A stretch of DNA of 64,000 nt from Citrobacter amalonaticus (GCF_018323885.1 NZ_AP024585.1:1488001-1552000), one strand, 5' to 3'; shown: positions 33,559 to 42,865, counted from the stretch's first letter. Program-made: numbers and translations. Notes: generated from the letters alone by a model not told the origin.

Positions 33559-34098
33559 TTAAAGCAACATGCAGGCAGAAGAAAGCGCGGAGTAGGGAAT
33601 GGCAGGCATAAAAAAAGCCAACCGGCAGGTTGGCTTTTCAGAATAATGCAGATTATTTCGCGTCATGCGCGTGTTCGTTTTCGGGCAATCGCCTTCAGCG
33701 CAGTGGCCATAGAGGTAGAGGCTATGGTTCGTCAGACGAATGCCATGCTTCGACGCGATCTCACGCTGGCGCGCTTCAATAGACTCATCGCTAAATTCGA
33801 TCACTTTGCCGCAATCAAGGCAAATCAGGTGATCGTGATGATGCTGCTGGGTCAGCTCGAAAACGGATTTGCCGCCTTCAAAATTGTGGCGGGTTACGAT
33901 ACCGGCGTCATCAAACTGGTTCAGCACGCGATACACGGTCGCCAGACCAATTTCTTCACCCATGTCGATCAGTCGTTTGTATAAATCTTCCGCACTGACG
34001 TGATGGTTATCCGGTCCCTGAAGAACTTCCAGAATCTTTAAACGAGGAAGCGTTACTTTCAGGCCAGCCTTCTTTAATGCGGTATTGTTGTCAGTCAT
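33559..34098 (-). CDS. fur: Fur, ferric uptake regulator with a frameshifted C-terminus
   Basis: Iron-sensing global repressor. Residues 1-138 match E. coli Fur almost exactly: winged helix, LTQQHHHDHLICLDCGK, and zinc cysteines 93, 96, 133 and 138. Right after Cys138 (near 33682-33685) the frame departs. Normal Fur ends with about ten residues such as REDEHAHDAK; here those codons (EHAHDAK and stop TAA at 33653-33655) are intact in the neighbouring frame, so one base is missing. The actual frame adds 41 unrelated residues to 33559, crossing the fur terminator hairpin. The core fold should be complete, but a transcript ending at the hairpin has no in-frame stop. A sequencing error is the main alternative. 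Confidence 0.9.
   Translation of the reverse strand: MTDNNTALKKAGLKVTLPRLKILEVLQGPDNHHVSAEDLYKRLIDMGEEIGLATVYRVLNQFDDAGIVTRHNFEGGKSVFELTQQHHHDHLICLDCGKVIEFSDESIEARQREIASKHGIRLTNHSLYLYGHCAEGDCPKTNTRMTRNNLHYSEKPTCRLAFFMPAIPYSALSSACMLL
33608..33635 (-). terminator. Intrinsic terminator of fur
   Basis: AGCCAACC/GGTTGGCT stem, TGCC loop and a T7 tail on the minus strand. It lies 18 bases after the TAA that would end an unshifted fur, but inside the shifted reading frame. Confidence 0.9.
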
Positions 34099-34125
34099 GC
34101 GGAATCTGTCCTGTTGCTAAACGAT

Positions 34126-34176
34126 TCACTTCATACAAGAAGTGACAGAAATTGCACTCGGGATAATGCGTTTCAT
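34126..34176 (-). CDS. uof: uof remnant, upstream ORF of fur (shortened)
   Basis: Sixteen codons beginning MKRIIPSAISVTS, matching the start of E. coli Uof, the 28-codon leader whose stop overlaps the fur start and couples translation, letting RyhB sRNA act on fur. Here one base appears missing after codon 14, so the frame stops at TGA 34126-34128, 27 bases before the fur ATG. The remaining codons (EVNRLATGQIPHD and stop) are preserved in the next frame with mainly silent changes. The comparison uses the E. coli sequence from memory. Confidence 0.65.
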   Translation of the reverse strand: MKRIIPSAISVTSCMK

Positions 34177-34378
34177 TATAGGACTGCCGTGTCTAAATGA
34201 AAACTGCAAGCCTCTGGCAAATGTTAATAAATAGTCGGTATTGCCTGGAAATGAGAGCGCCACCTAAAAACTCCCGCACATTGTACAGGGATGGGCAAGA
34301 AAGTTACAAATTTGTAGCAATTATTTTGATTGGTTCTGTCTATTGATGCGGCGCAAACCTTGTCTGCGCCGCCGTACA

Positions 34379-34909
34379 TCAGGCGTTGATGATCTCATCA
34401 AGGTGCAATTCTTCAGAGATCTGCTTCACCCATTTTTCCACGCGCTCGGCGGTCAGTTCCGGCTGACGGTCTTCGTCAATCGCCAGACCGACAAAATGGT
34501 CATCATCCGCCAGACCTTTGGAGGCTTCAAAATGATAGCCAGCGGTCGGCCAGTGACCCACGATGGTTGCACCGCGTGGCTCAATGATATCGCGGATTGT
34601 GCCTAACGCGTCGCAGAAGTATTCTGCATAATCTTCCTGATCGCCGCAGCCGAACAGTGCGACCAGTTTACCGTTAAAATCGATGTCTTCGAGAGTAGGG
34701 AAGAAGTCGTCCCAGTCGCACTGCGCTTCACCGTAGTACCAGGTTGGGATGCCAAGCAGCAGAATGTCATAACTTTCGAGATCTTCCTTGCTGCTTTTTG
34801 CAATGTCATGCACATCGGCAACGTCTTTACCAAGCTGTTTTTGAATCATTTTTGCGATATTTTCGGTATTCCCGGTGTCGCTGCCGAAAAAGATGCCAGT
34901 GATTGCCAT
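34379..34909 (-). CDS. fldA: Flavodoxin 1
   Basis: 176-residue FMN electron carrier, essential in E. coli, supplying electrons to pyruvate formate-lyase activation, IspG/IspH, MetH and biotin synthase. The FMN phosphate loop GSDTGNTE lies at residues 9-16, and the aromatic FMN-stacking segments PTWYYGE and [12 protein letters not shown] are present. It lies upstream of fur in the same direction, with 280 bases containing uof and fur promoters between. Confidence 0.97.
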   Translation of the reverse strand: MAITGIFFGSDTGNTENIAKMIQKQLGKDVADVHDIAKSSKEDLESYDILLLGIPTWYYGEAQCDWDDFFPTLEDIDFNGKLVALFGCGDQEDYAEYFCDALGTIRDIIEPRGATIVGHWPTAGYHFEASKGLADDDHFVGLAIDEDRQPELTAERVEKWVKQISEELHLDEIINA

Positions 34910-35058
34910 GAGTAAAGTAACCTCTTGAAACTTATTGAAATGGTGGTGGCGAATTGCCCACAGATAAGGGCAATCATAGCAGAACAGTCAGGTATGCGGA
35001 AATAGCAAACGCATACGAGTGCACTCCATGCTACACGAAAGTGGGAGAGAGGATAATT

Positions 35059-35352
35059 TCAGGCGAGATCCTGGCCGCGTAGCGTTGCCAGTTGGGCCAT
35101 CAATATCTCTTCGATCAGTTCACTGCGGCTCATCTCTCGGGATTCCGCCAGCTCATTCAACGCGTCAACAGCTTCTGCGTTGAGTTTGAGTTCGACACGC
35201 TTAAGACCGCGAACTTTGTCGCGTTTGAGTTGATTACGCTTATTAATGCGCAGCTGTTCATCGCGTGAAAGCGGATTGGTTTTCGGTCGTCCCGGGCGAC
35301 GCTCGTGCGCGAACAGATCTAGTGTCGTACGGTCCGTTTGTTCTTTGGCCAT
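35059..35352 (-). CDS. ybfE: YbfE, LexA-regulated small DNA-binding-like protein
   Basis: 97-residue basic protein: a charged N-terminus with an AT-hook-like GRPKTNP and a C-terminal ribbon-helix-helix-like segment (VELKLNAEAVDALNELAESREMSRSEL within residues 53-78). E. coli YbfE belongs to the SOS regulon; a matching LexA box is seen at 35467-35486. Its function is unknown. Gap of 149 bases to fldA. Confidence 0.9.
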   Translation of the reverse strand: MAKEQTDRTTLDLFAHERRPGRPKTNPLSRDEQLRINKRNQLKRDKVRGLKRVELKLNAEAVDALNELAESREMSRSELIEEILMAQLATLRGQDLA

Positions 35353-35466
35353 GATATTGGTGACTTCGGGGAAACAATCAGCCAGGCCTCTGCCCGGATG
35401 GATAGCGCGCCATCATACATCAGCGAATGAGGCGCGCCAACGTTCACACGCGTAATCGCGCACGGA

Positions 35467-35486
35467 CGCTGAGTTTTTAATCAGTT
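35467..35486 (-). promoter_or_regulatory. LexA (SOS) box for ybfE
   Basis: The minus strand reads AACTGATTAAAAACTCAGCG, one base from the LexA site reported for E. coli ybfE. It overlaps the ybfF stop codon and lies about 115 bases before the ybfE start. Confidence 0.75.
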
Positions 35487-36254
35487 AGCTGTTTCATTAA
35501 GATAACGACGGATGGCGCGCAACACCGCCTCCGGTTTTTCGGCATGCACCCAGTGACCGGCCCCGGCAATCACATGCGCACGTGCTTGCGGAAACTGTGC
35601 CAGTAAATCGTCGCGATACGCCTCGGTGACATATGGGGAGTTGCCGCCGGGGATAAACAGCGCCGGATGATTCCAGGCGGGAATCGTCTCCCAGCCGACG
35701 ATATGCGGATATTGTTCCCACAGTACCGGCACGTTGAAGCGCCACTCGCCGTCAACATACGATTTCAGCAAAAATTGAATCACACCTTCTTCATTAAGAT
35801 GTTCGCGCATGACCGCTGCCGCCTGCTGGCGAGTTTTTGCTGCTGATGCCGTCACCGCGTTGATAGCAGCGAAAATTTCGTCGTGGCGGCGGACATGATA
35901 GTCCACCGGGGCGATATCGATAGCCACTAAGCGATCGATGCGTTCCGGAGCCAGCGCACTGAGCGCCATCACCGCTTTACCCCCCATCGAGTGGCCAATG
36001 AAGGTGGCTTTTTCGAGGTGTTGCGCATCCAGCGTATCCAGCAGATCCTGTGCCATCGCCGGGTAGTTCATCACCGGGTCGCGAGGAGAGAGACCGTGGT
36101 TACGCATATCGACCTGGATGATGTCATGGTCGTTCACCAGGTCACGAGCAAGCACGCCCAGATTGTCCAGACTGCCAAATAAACCGTGAACCAGTACGAT
36201 GGGAGAATTATTGTGCAGGTTTTGTGCGGATTGCGCTCGGATATTCAATTTCAT
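35481..36254 (-). CDS. ybfF: YbfF, alpha/beta-hydrolase acyl-CoA esterase
   Basis: 257-residue alpha/beta hydrolase with the oxyanion region LVHGLFGS, nucleophile elbow GHSMGG and the late histidine in GAGHWVHAEKP. E. coli YbfF shows esterase activity on palmitoyl-CoA and malonyl-CoA. The start ATG 36252-36254 (MKLNIRAQ) matches E. coli; a 24-residue extension is unlikely. It is divergent from seqA across 190 bases. Confidence 0.94.
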   Translation of the reverse strand: MKLNIRAQSAQNLHNNSPIVLVHGLFGSLDNLGVLARDLVNDHDIIQVDMRNHGLSPRDPVMNYPAMAQDLLDTLDAQHLEKATFIGHSMGGKAVMALSALAPERIDRLVAIDIAPVDYHVRRHDEIFAAINAVTASAAKTRQQAAAVMREHLNEEGVIQFLLKSYVDGEWRFNVPVLWEQYPHIVGWETIPAWNHPALFIPGGNSPYVTEAYRDDLLAQFPQARAHVIAGAGHWVHAEKPEAVLRAIRRYLNETAN

Positions 36255-36444
36255 GGCAAAGTTCTTTTTTTCGCTCTGTCGGGTTAGGGTATTATGTTGA
36301 CCATTCTGCCACTGGGCTGCAACCACTTCGGTTTTCTCCGAGTTTTTTGTTCAGCCGGGTTTGACGCTATTCGCTGTTGGGATTTGCTCCTATACTCCCA
36401 ACGATTTGTATTTCAGATCAGATAAGACACCGCACTGGATTAAG

Positions 36445-36990
36445 ATGAAAACGATTGAAGTTGATGATGAACTCTACAGCTATATTGCCAGCCACACGAA
36501 GCATATTGGCGAGAGCGCATCCGAGATTTTACGGCGTATGTTGAAGTTTTCCGCCGCATCACAGCCCGTCACGCCAGTGACAAAAGAGGTTCGCGCTGCG
36601 CAACCGGTTGTTGCTGAGGCGAAACCCGTCAATCTTGTCAAAGATAAAGTGCGCGCTATGCGTGAACTGCTTCTGTCCGATGAATATGCGGAACAGAAGA
36701 AGGCCGTTAACCGCTTTATGCTGGTGCTGACTACACTCTATACACTGGATCAGCACGCGTTTGCTGAGGCAACCGAATCGTTGCATGGCCGTACGCGTGT
36801 CTACTTCGCGGCTGATGAACAGACGCTACTGAAAAACGGTAACCAAACCAAACCAAAACACGTGCCCGGCACGCCGTATTGGGTGATCACCAACACCAAC
36901 ACTGGCCGTAAATGCAGCATGATTGAGCACATCATGCAGTCAATGCAATTCCCGGCGGAATTGATTGAAAAGGTTTGCGGAACAATTTAA
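36445..36990 (+). CDS. seqA: SeqA, negative modulator of replication initiation
   Basis: Binds hemimethylated GATC sites, sequestering oriC and the dnaA promoter after replication. The 181 residues have an N-terminal ribbon-helix-helix oligomerisation domain ([15 protein letters not shown]) and a C-terminal DNA-binding domain that is nearly identical to E. coli. The ATG at 36445 is preferred to one 84 bases upstream. It is followed by pgm after 23 bases, the usual seqA-pgm operon. Confidence 0.97.
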   Translation: MKTIEVDDELYSYIASHTKHIGESASEILRRMLKFSAASQPVTPVTKEVRAAQPVVAEAKPVNLVKDKVRAMRELLLSDEYAEQKKAVNRFMLVLTTLYTLDQHAFAEATESLHGRTRVYFAADEQTLLKNGNQTKPKHVPGTPYWVITNTNTGRKCSMIEHIMQSMQFPAELIEKVCGTI

Positions 36991-37013
36991 TCCATGCAGA
37001 AAAGGACCAGGCA

Positions 37014-38654
37014 ATGGCAATCCACGACCGTGCAGGTAAACCTGCGCAACAGAGTGATTTGATTAACGTCGCGCAACTGACGTCACAATACTATGTACTG
37101 AAGCCCGCAAAAGGAAATGCGGAACACGCGGTGAAGTTCGGCACCTCCGGACACCGTGGCAGTGCAGGCCGTCATAGCTTCAACGAACCCCACATTCTGG
37201 CGATTGCGCAGGCTATCGCGGAAGAACGTGCGAAAAATGGTATTACGGGTCCATGCTACGTGGGAAAAGATACCCATGCACTGTCTGAACCGGCGTTTAT
37301 CTCCGTGCTGGAAGTGCTCGCCGCGAACGGTGTTGATGTGATTGTTCAGGAGAACAACGGTTTTACCCCAACACCCGCTGTGTCAAATGCCATTCTGGTT
37401 CACAACAAAAAAGGCGGTCCGCTGGCTGACGGTATTGTGATTACCCCGTCCCACAATCCGCCAGAAGATGGTGGCATTAAATACAACCCGCCTAATGGTG
37501 GCCCGGCAGATACCAACGTCACGAAAGTGGTGGAAGATCGCGCGAATGCGCTGCTGGCTGACGATCTGAAAGGCGTGAAGCGCATTTCTCTGGATGCGGC
37601 GCTGGCATCCGGTCATGTCAAAGAGCAGGACCTGGTACAGCCGTTCGTTGAGGGGCTGGCTGATATCGTCGATATGGCGGCGATTCAGAAAGCCGGTCTG
37701 ACGCTGGGTGTGGATCCGCTGGGCGGCTCCGGTATTGAATACTGGAAGCGTATCGCAGAGCATTACAAACTGAATCTGACCATCGTAAACGATCAGGTTG
37801 ATCAGACTTTCCGCTTTATGCATCTCGATAAAGATGGCGCAATCCGTATGGACTGTTCGTCTGAATGTGCCATGGCCGGTTTGTTGGCGCTGCGTGATAA
37901 GTTCGACCTGGCGTTCGCCAACGATCCGGATTATGACCGTCACGGTATCGTCACTCCGGCGGGGTTGATGAATCCAAACCACTACCTGGCGGTGGCTATC
38001 AACTACCTGTTCCAGCATCGTCCGCAGTGGGGCAAAGACGTGGCTGTCGGTAAGACGCTGGTTTCGTCGGCAATGATTGACCGCGTGGTTAACGATCTGG
38101 GGCGTAAACTGGTTGAAGTTCCGGTGGGCTTTAAATGGTTTGTTGATGGTCTGTTTGACGGCAGCTTCGGCTTTGGCGGCGAAGAGAGCGCGGGGGCATC
38201 CTTCCTGCGTTTTGACGGTACGCCGTGGTCTACTGATAAAGACGGGATCATCATGTGTCTGCTGGCAGCAGAAATTACTGCCGTCACCGGGAAGAACCCG
38301 CAGGAGCACTACAACGAGCTTGCCGCCCGTTTTGGTGCGCCAAGCTACAACCGTCTGCAAGCTGGTGCAACATCGGCACAGAAAGCGGCGCTGTCGAAAC
38401 TGTCTCCGGAGATGGTCAGCGCCAGTACGCTGGCTGGAGACCCGATCACAGCACGTCTGACGGCGGCACCCGGTAACGGTGCGTCGATTGGCGGTCTGAA
38501 AGTCATGACCGACAACGGTTGGTTCGCGGCACGCCCGTCGGGTACGGAAGATGCGTACAAGATCTATTGCGAGAGCTTCCTTGGCGAAGAACATCGCAAG
38601 CAGATCGAGAAAGAAGCGGTCGAAATCGTCAGCGAAGTGCTGAAAAACGCCTGA
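37014..38654 (+). CDS. pgm: Phosphoglucomutase
   Basis: Interconverts glucose-1-phosphate and glucose-6-phosphate for glycogen, trehalose and LPS sugar precursors. The 546 residues carry the active-site serine loop [11 protein letters not shown], the metal-binding DPDYDRHG, the sugar loop GEESAGAS and the phosphate loop [10 protein letters not shown]. The start at 37014 (MAIHDRAG) follows AAAGGACCAGGCA. In-frame upstream codons would overlap seqA. Confidence 0.97.
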   Translation: MAIHDRAGKPAQQSDLINVAQLTSQYYVLKPAKGNAEHAVKFGTSGHRGSAGRHSFNEPHILAIAQAIAEERAKNGITGPCYVGKDTHALSEPAFISVLEVLAANGVDVIVQENNGFTPTPAVSNAILVHNKKGGPLADGIVITPSHNPPEDGGIKYNPPNGGPADTNVTKVVEDRANALLADDLKGVKRISLDAALASGHVKEQDLVQPFVEGLADIVDMAAIQKAGLTLGVDPLGGSGIEYWKRIAEHYKLNLTIVNDQVDQTFRFMHLDKDGAIRMDCSSECAMAGLLALRDKFDLAFANDPDYDRHGIVTPAGLMNPNHYLAVAINYLFQHRPQWGKDVAVGKTLVSSAMIDRVVNDLGRKLVEVPVGFKWFVDGLFDGSFGFGGEESAGASFLRFDGTPWSTDKDGIIMCLLAAEITAVTGKNPQEHYNELAARFGAPSYNRLQAGATSAQKAALSKLSPEMVSASTLAGDPITARLTAAPGNGASIGGLKVMTDNGWFAARPSGTEDAYKIYCESFLGEEHRKQIEKEAVEIVSEVLKNA

Positions 38655-38675
38655 GTTGTACCACTGAATTAAAAA

Positions 38676-38698
38676 AGGAGCCGAAAGGCTCCTTTTTT
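38676..38698. terminator. Intrinsic terminator between pgm and potE
   Basis: AGGAGCC/GGCTCCT stem with a GAAA loop, flanked by A6 and T6, so it can stop both convergent transcripts. Confidence 0.9.
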
Positions 38699-38710
38699 GT
38701 TTGGCTAGCC

Positions 38711-40030
38711 TTAACCGTGTTTATTCTTCAGTTCAAAGCGTGGTGATACCAGGCCGTACAGCGTCCAGCCGAGGAAGGTCACGATGGAACCATACAACAT
38801 CGCTTCTTCACCTGACGAGTAGAGCGCATAGAAGCTGTACATCGCACCGATGAAGGCGACAAAGTTTGCCATCTTCGCCTTTGACGGCGGAACGTTCGCC
38901 ACTCTCTGGATGATCACCAGTGCGGCCATCGACAGAATATACGGAATGATATTCGTCACCACGGCCAGGTTGACCAGCACGTTAAACTGGCTGTTCAGCG
39001 ACGGGCTGATGGTCATCAGCGATAAGCCACTCTGGATGATAACAATCGTCAGCATCCCCTGAACCGGCGCATCGACTTTGGTCACGCGAGAAAAGATTTT
39101 CGGGAAATAGCCTTCATCGGCAGAGGATTTAAAGACCTGCGCAATGGTGAATTGCCAGCCCAGCAATGAACCACAGCAGGACATGATCATCAGCGCCATG
39201 ATCACTTTACCCACTTCCGGTGTGAACATCTGCGCGAACGCCAGACCAAACGGTGCGGTGGAGTTAGCCAGATCCATGTTAGGTACAATCCCGGCAATCA
39301 CGTTGGTAGAGACGATGTAGATCACCGCCGCGCCCAGCGTCCCGCCCAGTACGGCAATCGGTACGTTCTTCTCCGGGTTTTCCACCACTTCCGCGTTCGC
39401 ACAGGCGGATTCCAGACCAAGGAACGCCCACAGCGTCATGGCGATAGAGGAACCGACGGCGGTAAAGAACGGTACATGATGCGGGTTCCACGAGTTGGCA
39501 TACAGCGTCGGGCTAAACCAGAACCAGCCGATAATGCACAGACCGACCACCGGAATGATCACCCCCCAGACGGTAATGCTACTGATCTGTCCGGTAATGC
39601 GCGCACCGCCAAAGTTCGCGACCGTACAGATCCACAGTACGCCGATGGTGGCGAGACCGATTTGCACCGGGGAGAGGGTGGCGCCGAAAAGTTCGGTACC
39701 GTAACCCACGGCGGAGATGGCAATGGCGACGTTGGCAATCAACAGCGATACCCCATAGGTGTAGTTCGCCATAAAGTTACCGGATTTACCAAACGCATAT
39801 TCTGCGTAGCCCCCCATCCCGCCGGCTTTACGGCTGAACATTCCGCACTTGGCGAACGCCCAGGCCAGCGCCATGGACCCGACGGCTGTCACCAGCCAGG
39901 AGATAATCGAAATGGTGCCGACTTCAGCCAGTTTGGTCGGCAGCATGATGATCCCGGAGCCCATCATATTGACCATGGTCAGGATGGTGAGCTGCATCAC
40001 GCCCATTTTATTGGATTTGGCTTTACTCAT
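38711..40030 (-). CDS. potE: PotE, putrescine/ornithine antiporter
   Basis: 439-residue APC-family inner-membrane transporter with 12 predicted spans that exchanges cytoplasmic putrescine for external ornithine. The N-terminal GSGIIMLP motif of the family is present. Its start overlaps the speF stop by four bases (ATGA), so the decarboxylase and exchanger are translated together, giving an acid-resistance and polyamine-export cycle. Confidence 0.96.
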   Translation of the reverse strand: MSKAKSNKMGVMQLTILTMVNMMGSGIIMLPTKLAEVGTISIISWLVTAVGSMALAWAFAKCGMFSRKAGGMGGYAEYAFGKSGNFMANYTYGVSLLIANVAIAISAVGYGTELFGATLSPVQIGLATIGVLWICTVANFGGARITGQISSITVWGVIIPVVGLCIIGWFWFSPTLYANSWNPHHVPFFTAVGSSIAMTLWAFLGLESACANAEVVENPEKNVPIAVLGGTLGAAVIYIVSTNVIAGIVPNMDLANSTAPFGLAFAQMFTPEVGKVIMALMIMSCCGSLLGWQFTIAQVFKSSADEGYFPKIFSRVTKVDAPVQGMLTIVIIQSGLSLMTISPSLNSQFNVLVNLAVVTNIIPYILSMAALVIIQRVANVPPSKAKMANFVAFIGAMYSFYALYSSGEEAMLYGSIVTFLGWTLYGLVSPRFELKNKHG

Positions 40031-42225
40031 AATGCTTCTCCTTTCAACAGGTCGCTTTGTGCTTCACGCGGTTTAATCACGTAGCACCACACCTGTTTGC
40101 GACCATCGCACTCGTTGATGTACACACCCTGAAGTTCCGGCGCGAAACCGGGCAGCAGGTTGATCCCTTCTTCCAGTGCGCTGAAGTAACGCAGTACCGC
40201 ACCGCCCCAGACTTCCCCAGGAACCACGCACAGCACACCCGGCGGGTAAGGGAGCGCGCCTTCAGCGGCAATACGGCCTTCGGCCTCAGGCAGCGGCACC
40301 AGATCCACTTCACCACGCAGATAGGCGTAGTTGGCATCTTGTGGGTTCATGCTGACGCGCGGGAAATGGGACTTACGGAACATCTCTTTTTGCAGTTGTT
40401 TCACGTTGTGACGCGCATACAGGTCGTGCATCTCCTGACACAACTGGCGCAGGGTGTAACCGGCATAACGCGCTTCGTGCTGTTTGTAGATAGACGGCAG
40501 AACGTCCGCCAGCGGTGCGTCAGATTCCAGCATGCGCTCGAAGCGCACCAGCAAGGCGACGAGTTGTTGCAGTTTCGCCATATCTTCCGCCGGGGTCAGC
40601 AGGAACAGGATCGAGTTGAGGTCGCATTTTTCCGGGACCACGCCGTTTTCACGCAGGAAGTTGGCAAGAATAGTCGCCGGGACGCCGAAGGTGTCGTACT
40701 CGCCATTGCGTGCGTTGATACCCGGAGTGGTCAACAACAGTTTGCAAGGGTCAACAAAGTATTGATGCTCGGCGTAACCTTCAAACGCATGCCAGTGTTC
40801 GCCAGGGACGAAGTGGAAAAAGCGCAGATCGTTGGCGATTTCCGCAGTCGGATAAGACTGCCACGGTTTTCCATCAACCAGTTCCGGAACAAAGGGACGG
40901 ATATGATGGCAGTTATCAAGGATCAGCTTACGGGCGTCGATACCGTTGGCGACACAGTCCATCCACATGTTGCGGCCACTGACGCCTTCGTGCATTTTGG
41001 CGTTAATATCCAGTGCGGCAAACAGCGGATAGAACGGGCTGGTGGAGGCGTGCATCATGAACGCGTTATTCATGCGTTTATGCGGCACATAGCGCGGCTG
41101 ACCTTTGATATGGCTGTCTTTTTTGTGAATTTGCGAGGTCTGGGAGAAGCCAGCTTGCTGTTTGTGAACGGACTGCGTTACCAGAATGCCCGGATCGTTT
41201 TCGTTCAGTTCCAGCAGCAGCGGAGAACAATCCGCCATCATCGGGATAAACTGCTCATAGCCCACCCAGGCGGAATCGAACAGAATGTAATCGCAAAGGT
41301 GACCAATTTTATCCACCACCTGACGGGCGTTATAAATCGTGCCGTCGTAGGTGCCCAACTGGATAACAGCAAGACGGAATGGACGTGCGTCACGAGCCCG
41401 TTGCGGCGCCACTTCGCTGACCAGTTCGCGCAGGTAGCTTTCTTCAAAACAGTGGGCATCGATCCCGCCGATAAAGCCGTACGGGTTACGTGCGGTTTCC
41501 AGATAGACCGGCGTTGCGCCCGCCTGCAATAACGCGCCGTGGTGGTTTGACTTGTGGTTGTTACGGTCGAAGAGCACCAGATCGCCCGGAGTCAGCAGTG
41601 CGTTCAGCACCACTTTGTTAGACGAAGAGGTTCCGTTTAACACAAAGTAGGTTTTATCGGCATTAAAAACCTTCGCGGCATGTTGCTGAGCGATGCACGG
41701 TGCGCCTTCATGGATCAGCAAATCGCCCATTGCTACGTCAGCATTGCACAGGTCGGAGCGGAAAAGCGTTTCGCCGAAATATTCCACGAACTGGTTACCT
41801 GCCGGGTGACGGCGGAAAAACTCGCCGCCCTGATGTCCTGGGCAGTCGAAGGCGCTGTTTCCCTGGTTTACATAATCAACCAGCGCGCGGAAGAACGGTG
41901 GTCGTAATTGTGTTTCGTAATGACTGGCTGCCGTTTCTAACTGACGACCGTAGAAAGCGGTACGGGCTTCATTGCATTCGAATACGCCCGAAATGCGCGG
42001 CAGATGTTCTGCCGGAACGCGCTCTTCCTCTTCGGTTGCGATAAATACCGGAATACCGTATCCGGTCGCGTCAATTTCATCGAGCTTCCCACGTTCAATA
42101 TCATTGACAGACAACACGACGGCAGCGACATCAATAAAATTACTTTCATCAACATTCACAATCGTGCGTTGTGTAGAAAAACAGTCAGGGCAAGAACGAC
42201 TCACGGCAATTTTTAATTCAGACAT
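40027..42225 (-). CDS. speF: Inducible ornithine decarboxylase SpeF
   Basis: PLP-dependent fold-type I decarboxylase converting ornithine to putrescine, 732 residues as in E. coli. An N-terminal wing domain precedes the catalytic core with the PLP lysine in SVHKQQAGFSQTS and the upstream GTSSSNK. The start ATG 42223-42225 (MSELKIAVSRSC) fits E. coli; a frame 43 codons longer runs into the leader. It is preceded by a 257-base leader and the speFL peptide ORF. Confidence 0.97.
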   Translation of the reverse strand: MSELKIAVSRSCPDCFSTQRTIVNVDESNFIDVAAVVLSVNDIERGKLDEIDATGYGIPVFIATEEEERVPAEHLPRISGVFECNEARTAFYGRQLETAASHYETQLRPPFFRALVDYVNQGNSAFDCPGHQGGEFFRRHPAGNQFVEYFGETLFRSDLCNADVAMGDLLIHEGAPCIAQQHAAKVFNADKTYFVLNGTSSSNKVVLNALLTPGDLVLFDRNNHKSNHHGALLQAGATPVYLETARNPYGFIGGIDAHCFEESYLRELVSEVAPQRARDARPFRLAVIQLGTYDGTIYNARQVVDKIGHLCDYILFDSAWVGYEQFIPMMADCSPLLLELNENDPGILVTQSVHKQQAGFSQTSQIHKKDSHIKGQPRYVPHKRMNNAFMMHASTSPFYPLFAALDINAKMHEGVSGRNMWMDCVANGIDARKLILDNCHHIRPFVPELVDGKPWQSYPTAEIANDLRFFHFVPGEHWHAFEGYAEHQYFVDPCKLLLTTPGINARNGEYDTFGVPATILANFLRENGVVPEKCDLNSILFLLTPAEDMAKLQQLVALLVRFERMLESDAPLADVLPSIYKQHEARYAGYTLRQLCQEMHDLYARHNVKQLQKEMFRKSHFPRVSMNPQDANYAYLRGEVDLVPLPEAEGRIAAEGALPYPPGVLCVVPGEVWGGAVLRYFSALEEGINLLPGFAPELQGVYINECDGRKQVWCYVIKPREAQSDLLKGEAL

Positions 42226-42482
42226 TTTCATCTCTTTATTTTCAGATAATAGCAGGTCCTCAATTTCCCGAATGAGAAACTGATAACGCCGGAATAAAAG
42301 CAAAGTGTGTCCCCTGATAAATAAATCAGTAAATTGCTTTTTTTCAGGATGCAAAAAACCTTACCTGTCCGGTCACAGGCAAATCAAGGCTTAAGCAGAG
42401 TGAGCACTGAGGAATACAGGCGTGAGCCTGCGATACAGCGAGTCAGGAAGACCTGTATGCTGGAGTGCCCATAGTCGAAAGA
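42226..42482 (-). promoter_or_regulatory. speF leader between speFL and speF
   Basis: 257-base untranslated leader. In relatives, ribosome stalling on speFL prevents Rho termination here and opens the speF start. Several short complementary stretches are visible (for example gcccgttagt near the speFL stop with tgcccatag downstream), but I do not derive a full fold. No other gene seen. Confidence 0.6.
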
Positions 42483-42587
42483 CTAACGGGCATTAAAGAA
42501 ATGAAAGTCAAAACTATTACGGTGGGCAAACATCATAATATGTGTTGTCCGCCTGATATGTGGCATAGTACGGCTATTGTTTTCCAT
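42483..42587 (-). CDS. speFL: SpeFL, ornithine-sensing arrest peptide
   Basis: 34-codon leader ORF starting MENNSRTMPHIRR and ending FDFHFFNAR. The sensor and effector segments known from E. coli are kept: HIRRTTH, FAHRNSFDFHFF. In E. coli, the nascent peptide and 23S rRNA trap ornithine, the ribosome stalls at the stop, and speF-potE is switched on. The start is ATG 42585-42587 rather than an in-frame ATG 26 codons upstream. One residue in the middle (Met at position 19) differs from the Lys I recall in E. coli. Confidence 0.92.
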   Translation of the reverse strand: MENNSRTMPHIRRTTHIMMFAHRNSFDFHFFNAR

Positions 42588-42865
42588 TTTGATTACCTTT
42601 TCTTTATCAGTAGAAGGTGAAGGTATTTTATCCAGGAAAACGGCCTGATCCGTGAAGGAGATCAATAAAAAACGATCATTCGCAAAATATTTAGTCGTTT
42701 TTTATGCATGGCTGGCGATAAGATATCGTTTTGTTTATTATTTGTTATAATTCTGTATTTTTTAATTTTGTGGAAAATCTTAAATACCCGAAATAATATA
42801 ATTTCGACTAAGTAAGAATAATAAAAATTAATTTTAAGATTTATTTAAAAATAATGAATAACCAT
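42588..42865. other. AT-rich interval between speFL and kdpE
   Basis: 278 bases with long A/T stretches (42700-42850 especially). It must contain the speFL-speF-potE promoter on the minus strand. The composition suggests possible nucleoid-protein silencing. No gene recognised. Confidence 0.5.

Noticed and set aside
33559..33681. The 41-residue extension of Fur as a new functional domain
   Set aside because: The codons correspond to the ordinary fur tail in another frame, then the terminator and intergenic DNA, with no sign of selection as protein.
37383..38594. 403-codon minus-strand frame opposite pgm
   Set aside because: Antisense to a nearly invariant enzyme; no recognisable protein.
40057..41532. 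491-codon plus-strand frame opposite speF
   Set aside because: Antisense shadow of speF with no ribosome site, no domains and low-complexity composition.
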